A DNA stretch of 64,000 nucleotides from Xylaria sp. FL1777. Lineage: Eukaryota > Ascomycota > Sordariomycetes > Xylariales > Xylariaceae. This document shows positions 1-12,331 of the stretch, one piece after another; the first letter of the stretch is position 1; every line of letters begins with the position of its first letter. Location of the stretch: the NCBI GenBank assembly GCA_022578965.1, contig MU400515.1:124001-188000 (forward strand), in the 5' to 3' direction. Below the pieces are notes generated by a model that was given only the letters and a program-made list of their open reading frames with translations, was not told the origin of the DNA and searched no databases. The position numbers were made by a program, and so were the translations under genes.

Positions 1-382
1 TGAACCTTATTTAAATGATCTACGGAGTACTACTTACAAGTACAGACCAGGGCTATTAATGAATTACCTAACCCCTGACCCTTAAAAATAACAGGTGTGC
101 TTACAATGTAGCTTAACTACTTACACTCAGCTAGTTTTAAAAATAGTAAGCACCTATATATGTATGGTACTTACAAGCAAAAAGCAACAACAAGAGCTAT
201 TATAAAGCTTGAGCTATATTTATTGATACCTTTTTTTTGGTAGTAGAATAAACAAGGCCGACCGTCATTTTTTCTAGTGTCTACAACGCGGGTGGTTAAG
301 ATTTGTCTCCAGATATCAATTCTTCAGTTGCGAAAAGCTCTTCCCTCTGTCTATCTTTACTGACGAGCCTCTGTGTTTCTAG
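1..382. other. AT-rich left edge, no resolved gene
   Basis: AT-rich sequence with no credible open frame. The last part (about 330-382) looks like the end of an intron: a pyrimidine-rich run, a CTGAC branch-like site near 360, and the acceptor TTTCTAG ending at 382. The 5' exon or exons of the zinc-finger gene that follows should lie in here or beyond the left edge, but no convincing donor or start codon was found. Confidence 0.5.
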
Positions 383-1082
383 TGACCAGGATGTCCACGT
401 CTGCATTACCTGCCATGCACGCTGGCCAAACAACGCTGCACTTTGTGAACATGGCAAAGGAGAGGACCACTATCCATATGGCTGTGTCTGCGGCAACACG
501 TTCTCACGCCTGGATGTCCTGGAGCGGCACATCGCGTCCAAGAACAAGGCTGCCAGATTTCCCTGCCCATTGTGTGAGCATGATGAGACTCCCAGAGCAT
601 TTTCTCGAGCCGACCACCTGCCACAGCACCTCAGAACATTCCACAAGATCGCCGATGGCAGAATCCCCCAACAGTTTGGCGCCAGCGTCTCTCACCATGA
701 CCCTGCTCAAAACTCGCGGGATCCTCAGCCTATGCCTCGCTTTCCGTGCCTGATACCAGGCTGCACAAGGACTGGTGAGCTTGCATATCTTCGGCAGATT
801 GATCTGGATGAGCACATAGTCTATGTGCACCGTGCTCCTCCACAAATCAACGTGTCCATCCAACAGGGGCCGAGCCACCCTCTTCCTACCTGGACGAACA
901 ACGGCTTTCAGCAGAGTGTTCCGTTACAGACTGTTCCGGTTTTCGGGCAAGATGCGTATCAGAACGACATCTTGCAGTTGGGTCCCAGCGGAGTCTTTGA
1001 GGCTGAGGGAGATCTGCTTGCCGGAAACATGGGTTTTCAGCCACATGACAGCTTTAACATGGGCTTTAGCTTCAATGGCTGA
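383..1082 (+). CDS. C2H2-type zinc-finger protein, 5' end unresolved
   Basis: The visible part encodes about 232 residues and ends at TGA 1080-1082. It contains a row of irregular zinc fingers: CITC with later His residues, a CVCG...RH finger, CPLC...HLPQHLRTFH, and CLIPGC...DEHIVYVH. The spacing FSRADHLPQHLRTFH is typical of fungal C2H2 proteins of unknown target. The C-terminal 90 residues are Gln/Pro/Gly/Phe-rich and could be an activation region. The frame stays open upstream to 303, but the residues there look like translated intron, no ATG precedes the fingers, and TTTCTAG at 376-382 is a good acceptor. I therefore start the exon at 383 and regard the gene as 5'-incomplete. A transcription-factor role is inferred from the finger fold only. 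Confidence 0.65.
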
Positions 1083-1299
1083 TTTGTCACTATTATCTTC
1101 TTTTTCAATCTTAATTTGTTGCGAGAGTGCAACACTCAGGGTTGCTGTATAATGGGTTGGCCAACCCTAGTTGAACAGGTGTTATAGCCATGACTGACTG
1201 CATCGCGAAGGCTGGTGGGAATACTGGCATAGAATTGTATTTCTATTTAGAATGTTGCGAATCAAGCCCTCAAGCTAGTATCTAGTCTTCCTACATTCT

Positions 1300-2484
1300 T
1301 CAGTGCCTCACCACAATCTTACCCCCTACATCGTGAGAATCCAGCGCGCGATGCGCATTTACAATATCCCGATACTCAAAGACTCGCGCAGGCGTCGCAT
1401 CCCACTCCCCCTGCTCAATCTTCCGCACGATCTCCTGCAGTGGGATATTCGATAGCGAAAACTCCGGTGTGCCCAGCACTTTGCTATGGAAGAGGCTGAA
1501 ATGCACTCCGGACTCCATCTGCACCATGGGATTGAAGTCCCTCACCGGCTCTAGCCCGCCCAGCCAACCAGCCTGTAACATCCGCCCGCCAGCCCGCGTC
1601 AGCGCGATGGACTCGAGGAGGACTCTGTTTCCGATGAGGTTGAGCGTCTTGTCGAATTTCCTATTCTCCTCCCCCTCCTTCCCCTTCCCCTTCTCCTGGC
1701 TAAACAGACCGCTCCCCTCACGTACCGCCTCCGCAGCACCCATCTCCCTCAACCACGCAAACCGCTCCTCGCGTCTCGTGGTGGCAGTCACGACGGCGCC
1801 CGCATCGACAGCTAGATGTAGCGCCGCCTGGCCGAGGGTGCTAGTCGCGCCGCGGATGAGGAGCGTCTCGCCCTTTTTGAGGTCCAGGATGGTGAACAGA
1901 CACGACCACGCCGTGCAGTAGACCTCGGGCAGCGCGGCGAGCTGCTCCCATGACAGCGTGGTGTCTAAGGGGACGACGTTGCTCGAGGAAACCGTCACGT
2001 ATTCGCCGTAGCCGCCCGGTCTGTTGCGGCCTAGCCCGCCCATCACGGCGGCGACTTTGCGGCCGACGGGGAAGCGCCGGGCTTGGTCTGGCGAGGAGGG
2101 GTGCGGGTAGGACTCTACTGTGCCGACGCACTCTAGGCCTGTCACGGGGTTCCATTCGTCCCATTCGCCTTTGCGCATGTCTTTGGTGAAGGTCGGATGT
2201 TAGTCATCATGGCTAGGAGCATTCGTTTCAGGGGCTAATAGGGAGTGGGGGGTTCAGTAATTCAGCGAGCGGAATATCTGAACCAGGCCAAATCCCATGC
2301 CTTACGACGTAATGGGAGAGAGGAATTGAGGAGATGATGGATATTACTTACGCATCTCTGCATGATTTACACCGAAGGCGTGGACGCGGATTAGTACCTC
2401 GTCGGCGCCCGGCACGGGTTTCGCGACATTCTGGTATACCAGTACCTCTGGACCGCCGAAGGTCGAAATTACAATTGCGCGCAT
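1300..2484 (-). CDS. MDR-family NAD(P)H quinone oxidoreductase / alcohol dehydrogenase-like protein
   Basis: Two exons, complement(join(1300..2180, 2352..2484)), encode 337 residues. The intron (2181-2351) has a GTAAGT donor and a CAAAG acceptor, and removing it joins GVNHAEM to HMRKGEW, the conserved substrate-site region of the family. The N-terminal GroES-like fold starts MRAIVISTFGGPEVL. The cofactor-binding Rossmann segment carries RGATSTLGQAALHLA, matching the quinone oxidoreductase pattern, and the chain ends GGKIVVRH. The catalytic-zinc ligands and structural-zinc cysteine cluster of true alcohol dehydrogenases are absent, so a zinc-free NADPH-dependent reductase is expected. The substrate cannot be told. 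An insertion rich in Lys/Glu/Gly lies around residues 200-215, between strands of the nucleotide-binding fold. Confidence 0.88.
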
Positions 2485-3759
2485 CGACCCAGCCATTTAG
2501 GAGCAGGATGTTTGAACGGCTCGAGTAAGGTTATGATGAATGAGAGCACGCTGGTCGCCGACGTACTAACAATGTAGAGATAAAGCAGACTCTAATATCT
2601 ATCAGGACGCCCAGGGAATGATCTTCAGATAACCGCTACGAAAACGACTTCGATGATCTCTTATTATATATTCTATCTGTACATAACAACTGATCTCAAC
2701 AAACCATCGCTTTGGAAACATTTCGTCTCAACATAGACGAGATGATTCCACACGCGCACCCATCTCGGGCAGAGCGTCTGCGAATGTCGTCATGCATCGA
2801 TTACTAAGGTACCTAATCTATTATATGCTGTAAGAAGCTTCGTAACCCAGATGAATACGAGAAGAAAAAATCAGAACACATACACGGTACTCTCTCGGGC
2901 ATCCCATAAATAAGCACCTGAAGTATTATCAACAGATCTACTAATAGTGCCAAGATACATAGAAATCAGAAACATAACCTACTACGGTATTTAGTATACG
3001 ATACCTCCCCGGAGATATCCATTTCGGGGACTTCCCCAATGATTGAAGTTGCATGGTATCGACGAAACCAGACCGCTGACTAATGGCGCCCTGCATGCGG
3101 TTTATCAAGCTAATCAGTCATCAATACCGACGCAAGTATAAGCACCTTGACCTAGTATACATGCAGGACACCTGCTTGCCGTAAACTTACCGGCCGGCGG
3201 ATATTCCGGTGTGCATGCTCGGCCAAATTGGGCGATGTATCTATTAACATTCTTTTCCCAAGGGAGTTGGAAGTTTGGCTGCTACGTTCTGAATAATAGG
3301 GGTATGTGCTAGCAGCATCAGTTGGGATTTACATTCACTATACAAGAGACGCAGAGTCGTAGAAAATGTTGTCTAATAAATACAGTCTTCGAGAAGTTAT
3401 AGCATGCTAGCATTAAGGGGTTTGGCCAAGAAGACATGAAAAAAAAAGAAATTAATTCATATCTCATAGCAACAAAAAATCCAGAGGTCTTCTAACTCGG
3501 TGAATTTCCAGAACGCCGGCCATGCTGGGTATATTATATGCCCTGATGCCGAAGACATAAAACAATGAACTCCACGCCGACAAAATGAAATCCCTTGACT
3601 GAGTCATACATTGATCCCTTTGTACGCCTTCTGACATGCCACCCGTTCGCCGTTCGTTGCCGTATGCTGCCAGCTGCCAGCTTATGAGCGAGCCTTTCTT
3701 TCTTAATAAATGCGGATAGGTCGAGGTATTCTCTTTACGAAACAAGTGCTCTCTTAATA
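2485..3759. other. Intergenic, nothing supported
   Basis: AT-rich spacer between the oxidoreductase (transcribed leftwards) and the next leftward gene. It should hold the oxidoreductase promoter on the left and the 3' untranslated region of the neighbour on the right. No protein-like frame, RNA gene or clear repeat was seen. One AGGTACCT palindrome-like site occurs near 2807. Confidence 0.5.
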
Positions 3760-5286
3760 TCATGGGTTATCATGGCTTAGTCCTAGAACCCTCTGCAAGC
3801 TTCTCTTCACGCCTTTAGCGTCGTCCTGCTTGGCGGTCGGGCTCCCAGGGGCTTGATTTGGGTCGCTACCGGCACTCAGTCTTCGCCCAAGAAAGTTGAA
3901 GCTCAGTCGCCTTCCGATACTCGATCTCTTTTCACCAATGCTGTCTTTCCTTTTCTTCTTGCGGACAGCTACGACGGGTGGCACTTCAACCGCTCGTGGG
4001 GGCCATTCGCCATCCCGCTTCCACCCGACAACACAAGCGCGCAGCATGTCGGCAAGATTGACCGGACACGCAGGCGTCAGAACGTGGATGATGATCTTAT
4101 CATAAATCGCTGTATAGCTAGCGGGAGTGATGGAAGCGCGCATGGGATTCGCTGCTGGAAGTAAGGGTGGGGGAGTTGGTAACAAAGTTTGAACTGGGTA
4201 TTCAGAAGAGTCTTCTTTGGTTTTGAGCTCTTTGGGGTCGGGATTCAGAGAAGATACAGCAGTAGTATCACCTGAAGTACGGGTTCCGCTAGGACTGAGC
4301 GGCGCCGTGCCGGCTGTAGATTCAGCAGGCGAATCAGTAGGCGATGATGGTGATGACGAGCTGGAAAGCCGCCAGAAAGATAATCTTTTGGTCGCGGGCG
4401 AAGTCGGGGTAAATTCGGTTGGCTTGGGACGAACGCGTACTACCTTCGCACCGGTCCAAGCATCTCTTCGAGCAGTAAAACAGGCGAGCCCAGAATTCCA
4501 TTCCATCTCGGCGCGCGTATCTCTCCTTCGTTTCGCACTACGGGCCAGTTCAGTCGCCTTGACAGTCGAACCTACGGCATCTGGGGTTTCGAAGCGATAT
4601 GCTAAGGGAGAGACGGGCTCGTTGTTCTCTTCATCAGATAGGTCAGACAGCCATTCAACGCGGGGACGGAAATGCGCGAGGTCTTCAGAGACAGTGCTAT
4701 ATATAGAGGCGATATCGTCATCATCGTCATCGCAATGGTAGCCTTCGTCATCAGCACCGAGCGCGGATTCTACTGTTTCCTCAACTTCACTAGCAATGGG
4801 CTTTGGTGCCGGTACAGGTTCTATATGTTCGACGAGATCTTCGGAGGTTGATTTCACCGCACCGTCTGCCTCAGATACCGGTGGCCATGTGAAGACCCAG
4901 TCATTGCGTATTGTTTCGGCTAGAAAACGCCTGACTGCCTCTTTTTGCTTTGCCTTGTCCTTGCTCACGAGATCTTGATCGTATTCTCGAGACACAGGTA
5001 CAGGCTGCTGTGAGTGTTGTCGCAATCGCGAGAGAGGTAATTTGGTCGACTTGTAAAGGTCGGAAAATAACATCTTTTGTTGTGTCGCCGAGAGACCCCC
5101 GGGCAAGGTGGTTTGTGGCGTCAAGACGACACTTGTGTCGTGAGCCTGGGGAAGGCAGTGAACAGCAGCATGTTGCCCTGTTATAGCTTGACCAACCTGA
5201 GCATCTTCATGTGTGGGGTGCGGGGAAGAACTATGACTGGCGGTGGCGGGAATGAGAGCGCCATTTACCGGCTTTGGTGGTACCAT
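3760..5286 (-). CDS. Hypothetical fungal protein with disordered, acidic middle region
   Basis: A single uninterrupted frame of 508 residues opens with ATG at 5284-5286. Residues 100-150 contain a compact segment (RRFLAETIRNDWVFTWPP), followed by a short Asp tract and a Ser/Pro/Thr-rich region that is probably disordered. A second compact segment near residues 390-440 contains IYDKIIIHV, NLADMLRACVVGWKRDGEWPP and a basic stretch VRKKKRKDS. The two compact segments separated by low-complexity sequence recall fungal proteins with a split, clamp-like domain of unknown function, but I cannot name the family securely. The basic stretches could act as nuclear localisation signals. An upstream coding exon is possible, because ACCCCAG just before the ATG would serve as an acceptor. 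No function is assigned. Confidence 0.7.
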   Translation of the reverse strand: MVPPKPVNGALIPATASHSSSPHPTHEDAQVGQAITGQHAAVHCLPQAHDTSVVLTPQTTLPGGLSATQQKMLFSDLYKSTKLPLSRLRQHSQQPVPVSREYDQDLVSKDKAKQKEAVRRFLAETIRNDWVFTWPPVSEADGAVKSTSEDLVEHIEPVPAPKPIASEVEETVESALGADDEGYHCDDDDDDIASIYSTVSEDLAHFRPRVEWLSDLSDEENNEPVSPLAYRFETPDAVGSTVKATELARSAKRRRDTRAEMEWNSGLACFTARRDAWTGAKVVRVRPKPTEFTPTSPATKRLSFWRLSSSSSPSSPTDSPAESTAGTAPLSPSGTRTSGDTTAVSSLNPDPKELKTKEDSSEYPVQTLLPTPPPLLPAANPMRASITPASYTAIYDKIIIHVLTPACPVNLADMLRACVVGWKRDGEWPPRAVEVPPVVAVRKKKRKDSIGEKRSSIGRRLSFNFLGRRLSAGSDPNQAPGSPTAKQDDAKGVKRSLQRVLGLSHDNP

Positions 5287-7436
5287 TTCAGCTGGGGTTC
5301 CTTGTTAGCTTCATGCGGGACGGGCAGCCTGGAATTACGCAGTAATATCCATGGCAAGGATTGAGAACAAGCGTGACATCAATCGGGGCTTTTGTTTGAG
5401 TATTCACGAGACTGAATGGAGTGCTGACAGACAGGAAAGAAGGGATTGTACGGCAAGACTGATACTCAAGGAAACACTTGAGACTAGTCTTGTACAATAT
5501 ACTAGTACAAGAGTACAAGACACGCGATGAAAGCTCGGGAACAGCTAGAAACGACACTCACAGTGAGCTTAGCAAGTCGTTCGATTCCTGGCCATGGTTT
5601 TAGTTGAATACCGCATGCAAGCTTGGCTTGGAAAAGCGATCAACGGCTGGGGCGCCAAGACGGGCAAGCCTAAATTTGCATTCTGCATCACCCTAGCGTA
5701 CAATAGGTAGTGTATGCAAATTTGGCGGATAAGACCCTTGAGCCTTGGCTTGACTAGGGATGGGGAATGAATGGGGTTGGTCCGTTCGGTAGGCGAAAAG
5801 GGTCTCCGGCAGTATACAGTAAACAATGGGCAAGAGAGTGATGAGGAACGTCAAGTATGGAAAACATGGAAAACATGCAAATGAATCTGCGAGACATACC
5901 TCCACTCGGAAGCACGAGTGACACTGGGTAAGACAAGTGTGAATGGCTACATACAGTCCAGCGTCATTCGCCTGTCCTCACGGCTGGAGGTCGGTAGCCA
6001 GCCAGAGTTTTCGCTACCTAGCAAAAACCCTAATACCGGTAGACTAGTAGTATAGAACACGGATGTGATCTATTTATACTGTACGATGTGGGTATATTTG
6101 CCTAGTAGGACCGCTCGTGTTCGAATTCAACGACAGCATGCGACTCTGCTCCAGCGTTGATGGTATCAAGCAAATGATACTGAGCAGGCCAGCCTTGGCT
6201 AGATAAATTCTCTTGCTACTATAAAATCGACAGCTCTCTTGATTGGAATACCCCTCAAGAAGACACGAGCGAGCAGCGGAATTCGTCACGAGACCAACAG
6301 GCTCGGCTTCAGTATAGCAGAGTACGTGTATGCGTAAGTAAGAAGACCCAGGGTAGCAAAAGAGGGGCTGGGATTAGAAGATGGCTAAGTACATGTAAAC
6401 TAGGATGCTCACCGAGTTATGTACGCAGTAGGTAATTTGTCCTCTTTGGATGTAACCGAGTGTACCTAGTATAGTATAGGTATAGTATACGCATACGAGC
6501 ATATGATGAAGAGTAATACAGCTTGGAATGATGATAACGACGAAGATGAGTTTGTATACGATGAATAATACCTAGGAGGCCGAGTCAGTGTAGCGGAGAG
6601 TAGAGTAAAGACTACGACAGAAGAAGAGAAGAAGATGGCGATCGTCGGTCGAATCAGGGCTGCCCAGACAATACCGTAGAGTTCGAGCTACATATTGCCG
6701 GTGATTTGCTCTCACATGATTGAGTCATGGATCATGGCCACAGGTCATGTCGAATGAGACCGTCTCTGCGCACCCACCCGGATCCAGACCAGACGGTTTA
6801 ATGGTAGGGTGCTACAATTCGCCAAGACCCCATGGCAACTGGACTAGGTAAGTGGGTGTACAGGTCTCGGCCAGATTGGTGAAGGTATGATTTTTTGGAG
6901 ATGACTGTACTTACTTACTGAGCAGGTACGTAGTAGGTACTTAAGTGGAGAAGATGGAGCGCACTGTAGGAACTAAACTGTATTACACTGTCTGTTTATC
7001 TTATCGTCACGTGGATGTGGAACGACCCACAGCAGGTAGACATCAAAGTTGACAACGCCTGCCATGTCATCGCCAGTATGTCATCTTCAAAATCGGTCTC
7101 TTCCAAGGTACTATCACAGTCACAAATAATGCATGCACCCAAATCTTTTTTATAGGATGGATTTTACAGCTATGACAGGGAGGTCGTTTATCTATAGAAT
7201 TCGTATACCCGGCTGTCAGTAGCCAGACCTCACAATTAGCAATCGTCCTCGAGGCTCATCGCCAGATGCCAGGGATCCTCAGCGTTCGTATAAAAGCCCG
7301 AGTAGCAGTACAGAACCGAACACCATATCGGAAGACTCAATAACAGGACGACATGTCCTTCCAAGTCGGAGAGCGATACCCCTCCGCGTAACACTGATCC
7401 CTTCGTACCCCAGACTAGGCTTCCTTTTTTCCACCC
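5287..7436. other. Intergenic, no supported gene
   Basis: About 2.1 kb of mixed composition between two leftward genes. Several short open frames lie on the minus strand at 5.3-6.3 kb, but they overlap each other in different frames and lack protein-like composition. There are AT-rich TAGTATAG-like stretches near 6.46 kb. The region should contain the promoter of the 508-residue protein on the left. Nothing else was recognised. Confidence 0.45.
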
Positions 7437-8815
7437 TCATCTCTTTCTTTTAGGCTGTCGGACCGTCTTAATCACGGCACGGCCACTCGCCGTCTCGACC
7501 AAGGTAGGACGGTGTTCACAAATCTCATCAGGATTGTCCCTAGTATTCTCTGGAGAATGATAGACTTCGTGGAAAGCTCTCTTGATGCCCCGGCTGTTTG
7601 TTGATTGGGTCGCCGCCTTCGCGCGCTTTCTTGGGGCGCGCTTGGCCCTGATCTCCGGTTCGGGGTTGTTCTCCGGTTCAGGGTTGTTGTTGGGTGCATA
7701 ATTACCTAGGCCGATATTGTTGTCTTCGGCCTAGTGAAGAGTTAGTCAACGTGGCACTTCGGTTCGTACAGGGGTTTCACACATGCTTTATTTACCTTGA
7801 CCTCTGAACTATTCCCTGGATAACTGGATGGAAAGGCATCTTGAGTGGGATGAGATACATCCTGTGTAGGTCCTGGTCCTACAGGCACATTGCATATTCC
7901 AGGAGTAGCAACACCTCCGATGCCATAGACGGCAGCGTTGGCGATGAGAGCAGCGGTGCCACTCAGCTGAGTCATGTCGACGCCACCAATGCTTGGACCG
8001 TCTCCCATGGTGAATGAAGCCGTGAGCGGAACTGGTTGCTCGACACCAGAGTCGTTGTCCGTCCCGAAGTTAGGTTGTAGCTGCTCCCCAGCAAGTCCAA
8101 GCGCTTCGTCGATGACCCGAGAATTCGCATGGCAACGAGCCACATCCTCTTCAGAGAAGAGCATAGAAGTTCCTATTATATGGTTTCCAGTTTCCGGAAG
8201 GCACGAAGTGAGACCATTGTAAACAACCATATCAGCGATCTGACTGCAGCTTCTAATATAGCGATTTGCAGCTCGATAAGCCACGCGTCGGTCGAAGCCT
8301 GTTCGGCACGTGTTGCCAAGTCCCAGTCGTACATGGTGTGGATCGGGGCCGGAAGGGTCTCTATGGATTTGTTGACCGAACACGGAATTATAGTTCTCCA
8401 TTTCGTTCAACATGGCTTCTCTCGCACTATAGATACCGAGTCCGATGCCTGCTTGGAATCCCATGAGCCAATTGCGTTCGTCGTCTCGCATATTCCCATC
8501 AGTGATGATATGGTCTAGTGACCTATATGCAGACTCGGGAAATTCAGTGTATTCGTCGGCTATATCATCTTCGAAGCTTTCCCACCGGAAGTTATCATGG
8601 AGACTAGAGGGGACAGAGGGGACAAAGGGGATAGGAGTTAGGGTTGGGGCTGGGCGTGATGTTGATGCGGAAGTAGGACCTGGAATGAAGCTTGGAGCTG
8701 AGGCCTGACTCTTGGTCTCACTGTCATTCATCTTTGCAGTTTCTGATCTAAGACGCGGGTCTAACAAGGACTCGTCAAAAACATACTCATTCTTGATTTC
8801 TTTGTCGTCTGCCAT
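7437..8815 (-). CDS. Hypothetical protein with basic C-terminus
   Basis: Two exons, complement(join(7437..7730, 7796..8815)), encode 437 residues. The 65 bp intron has a GTAAAT donor and a CACTAG acceptor, and splicing keeps the frame from SSEVK to AEDNN. The frame is open upstream to 8890, but only through a non-ATG codon. The ATG at 8813-8815 (MADDKEIKN) sits in a good context (GGCCATGG) and is preferred. The first 90 residues are Pro/Ser/Thr-rich. Residues 90-270 look folded, with a Tyr-Arg-rich segment and several Cys residues. The last 100 residues are rich in Asn/Pro/Glu and then Lys/Arg (KRAPRKRAKA, PKRKR at the very end), typical of nuclear localisation signals. A nuclear role is an inference; no family was recognised. 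Confidence 0.7.
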
Positions 8816-11214
8816 GGCCAGCTGGTGAGTAAGATATGAGAACAGAGAGGTACTTGGCAGGAAAGGCGGGTTCCAAATGGTGGTTGACAAAGATCAGTGA
8901 GGAAAGGTTGGTGATAGGAAGAGTTCTCTGCAAAGGTCAAAAGGTGGTAAGGATTCAAAGTTCAACCCAGGTCTATTGATGTTAGTCGGTGCTAGGGCAA
9001 TATTATATGCTGCAGAAAAATGCTAGCCCTAGTAACGGGGCTTCAAGATGTTGTTGCTATGCACACAAGCCCTGAGAGCCATATTGCCCCGCACATGTTC
9101 ACATTGTTGACATCGGGATACCTATGATGCACAAAATCTAGCCTGGGGGGTATATTTGTGCTTTGGTGGTATACTAGCACGCAGCTTCCCTAAGAACCCC
9201 AACGTTTCCAGGGAGATCCGCTGATCAATACAATATCAAGTACACAGAATTACTCCAGAAGCATGGAGGAAGAGTTTACTAGGTGGTAGAAAGGTTTAGA
9301 AAACACCAACCACTGCCTTTTCAGTGTACTTGTACAGAAAAAAAGAAGATCTATAGATTTAAGCAAATATGGTACATAAAAATAGATGTAGGGTTTCTTC
9401 GATAGATAACTCATGATGTTGGTTAACTAGCATAACACCAAAGGGCTTAGTAATAATAAGAAAAAGGTACTAGTTTAACATATCATTTTTTGGTGTTAGC
9501 AGATATGAAGTAGTTGCCTAATGCTTCTCAACCTAAATCCAGTTAGGGTTGAGATTCTATATACATATTAGCTGCTAAGTGTTTTTAGCTTCAGGATTCC
9601 AGTGAAGTAAACAACATAAGGCAGGCACCATCACTTAAGTAGAAACAATAGCATGTAGTTATGGTACACACTTTTCGGTTCATCATTGGTAATAATTTGA
9701 CTAAATCTTGTTCTCTAGACTTTAAGCATCTTCCAAGCCATAGATATCATCAGACGTTCTTAAGAATGTCCTGATTGCTAGATCAGCCCAGTTTTCTTCT
9801 CGAAGAGTACTTGTTGTGTACTAAGCCCAGAGCTAAACTTTTCATACATTCGATTTGTCCCGGGGACCATGCCTATTATCTGACACTAGTAGGTTAAACA
9901 TAAGCATAATAAATAGTTAAAAACACTAGGTCTCTATTTAAGAACAAGCTGAAGACGGCTATACTTCGATTCCATAATATTATTTGCTTCCCACGTTATT
10001 GTGGTGTAAGGTTCATTACTAGTATAACTGCAACTATATAAACGTCTTTGATAGATGAAGCCTACAGGCAGTACTTTAAGATAGGACTATTACTGAATAG
10101 TTACTAGAAATGAAAGCACACAGGAGGAACAATTGTAAAAACCTCTGTTATTTAGGTAGGGAAGTAAAGCATATAATGGCACGTCACCATGGCAAATACA
10201 CGTCAAGTCGCGTTCTGGACGCGTTCTTGCCATTGTACACTTCCCCCTTGAATACACACTTTAATATCTATGCCCTGCGTCTTTGTTAGCTTGTGTGAAA
10301 ACCATACTAATGCTTTTTTTATGCCCCATACTACCTACTCAGAGTCTTATTTATGCCTAAACTGCTCTTTGAGGCGCCGTTAACATATCAAGATACATGT
10401 GCCTAAGCAAAACTTGATATTAGGTGCAAAGACCAATTTCACTGGGGATATGACTATTTCCACAACATGGAAACTAGCCCTATTTTTTGTCTAAATAATC
10501 ATCTATAGCTTAGCACATGGCCTGAGTTATCAGGTCCCCATCTTAGTTTGCTATCTCCTTGTTCTTGAATCTCAGGCGCAAAAAGGCACCTATCACATGA
10601 GTCCTAGTTCCATCTGCTGCACAATATCCGCATAGGGGCTTTGACGTGCCCCCGTTTCCGCCGATCTACGGTGATGTGGACAATACCCTAGATTGTTTTC
10701 CACGTGGGAGGATTATCAATAGGGACAATAGGGGCTTTGTGCACTAAGTCTCGCGTAATCAAACAAAAAGAGACGGTAGGGTTGTACGTATTGATTCCCA
10801 CCTCGTAGACAGAAGTATTTTGTGTAGAAAGGATTAGTATTTATACCGAGCAGCCCTCCTCTGTTTATGAGGTACATAGAAACAAACACTCGACCTGACT
10901 AATCCATTCCCGCTCCCCGTGAAATTCACTGTTAGAGCCCATATGTCCCATCTCGTTGACTCATCACCTCATAAAAAGTAGCTCCCAAATACATACTCCC
11001 AACATTCCTTACGCCCCCTTTCCCAGACTGTATACCAATGTTGTCGCCAATGACACCAAGTGACACAGGACCAATACTGGAGCAAACCCTATAGACTCCC
11101 AGAAAAACGTGATTAAAACAGGACTCCTCCAAGCCAGAAGAGATTGCAAGCCCTGCTTTCTGGCTCCAAGCATACAGGTGCAGCATATATAAGACTGCAG
11201 TGATCTTCTCCCCC
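8816..11214. other. AT-rich intergenic region, no supported gene
   Basis: About 2.4 kb, strongly AT-rich between roughly 9.2 and 10.6 kb, with many stop codons in all frames. This composition fits old, repeat-induced-point-mutated sequence, but no transposon frame or terminal repeat could be made out. The core AGGGGCTTTG occurs twice, at about 10635 and 10732, in otherwise different context. The left end holds the promoter of the preceding leftward gene. Confidence 0.45.
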
Positions 11215-12331
11215 TCACTCCTCTTGCAACAAGGCCTCTAACTCCGACACAGAAGGAGACCGCGGAGCAAACGACGGCACATCGTCCGTCTCGTTGTCTG
11301 TCTCGTTACCTGGCTCGTTGTCCGTTTCGTCAAGAACGAGAGCCCTCGCGGGTGACGAGCCCTGCGTCTGAGGAGAAGACGACGCCGGCGGCGTAGCAAG
11401 GGCCACGACAGGCGTCGCCACCATTTTCCTCTTCCTCTTCTGCGTAGGAGTAGCAGTGACTTCATCGTCATCTTCAGTGGCGGCTCTCTTCCTACCGCGT
11501 GATTTTGTCGGTGTAGCTGGCGTATCTTCTACAGAGGCGATGACCTCAGCGGACCGCTCTCTGACAGAAGCAGCGGATCTGCCGACGATCTTGGTTTGGA
11601 TGGGGGAGAGGCTGGCGCGGATCTCTTCTTCGGAGATGCCAGCGTCGCGCTGGGCCTTTTCGAATTCTTCCTTCGTCATATTGATGCCTGCGCCGCGCAG
11701 CTCTTCCCAGTTGACCGCGAGGTGTCGAGGGCCGCCGTCTTCTCCACGGTACTCGCCGATCTTGAGTTCCTTGGCTAGCTTGCCTGTCTTAATGCCGAGC
11801 TCTACGGCGCGCTTCTGGCCAAGTGTCTCTGCTACAGTCTTCGGTCCCTTGAATTGAGAAGAAAGTGTTAATCCATGAACTACAGAACATATGTCTAAAT
11901 ATCTCTTCGGATGATAATACGGGCGGTTGTCAAGTGATGAAGTGTGATGGGGGTTGTTCAGATTTAGTCACATTGTTTCAGTAGAAGATATAGAGCAGAA
12001 TCTTTACTGTATTTAATGATCACGGGCTTTGTCCCACACATGCCTCTGAAGATGTATAGAGAACAACTCAGATAGCACGGCTTTGGGCTTGAGATGTATC
12101 TAAGAGATCTATAAAGCACTACTGATCACATACCTGTTGGAGCCAAGAGTATTTCTTGCCACCACCCATTTTGTTGATGGCAAGCCGTAGTGCTGTTTCT
12201 TTCTCCTGTTCTGTGGCATCTGTCCGCCAGGATGTGCGGATTTCCTTACGAGCAGCACGCTCTGCCTTCTCTCTCTCGTGCGGATTGACATTTGCAGGAA
12301 TCATGGCCGTGAGCTGTCTTCTGCTAGGCAT
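11215..12331 (-). CDS. Conserved-looking fungal protein with acidic C-terminal tail
   Basis: Two exons, complement(join(11215..11847, 12134..12331)), encode 276 residues. The 286 bp intron has a GTATGT donor and an ATTCAAG acceptor and joins SWLQQ to GPKTVAETL in frame. The N-terminal half (residues 1-140) is charged and probably helical, with the compact motif INKMGGGKKYSWL and later WEELRGAGINMTKEEF. The C-terminal half is low complexity: a basic stretch SRGRKRAA, a second basic stretch KRKRK, Ala/Ser/Thr-rich sequence, then an acidic repeat of NE/DNETD units ending LEALLQEE. Basic patches plus an acidic tail suggest a nuclear or chromatin-associated protein. I do not recognise the family with confidence. 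The next gene upstream, also leftward, encodes a chromatin remodeller subunit. Confidence 0.72.

Noticed and set aside
303..382. Extending the zinc-finger frame to its upstream end at 303
   Set aside because: The start codon would be TTG and the residues are those of a pyrimidine-rich intron ending in TTTCTAG; translation there is unlikely.
4217..4741. 174-codon plus-strand frame opposite the 508-residue gene
   Set aside because: It is the antisense shadow of a Ser/Pro-rich coding region; the minus-strand frame is three times longer and has better composition.
8816..8890. N-terminal extension of the 437-residue protein
   Set aside because: It begins at TTG. The first ATG in frame, at 8815, has a strong context and gives a sensible N-terminus.
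9000..10900. Mutated transposon in the AT-rich spacer
   Set aside because: The composition would fit, but no element frame, terminal repeat or target duplication could be identified by eye.
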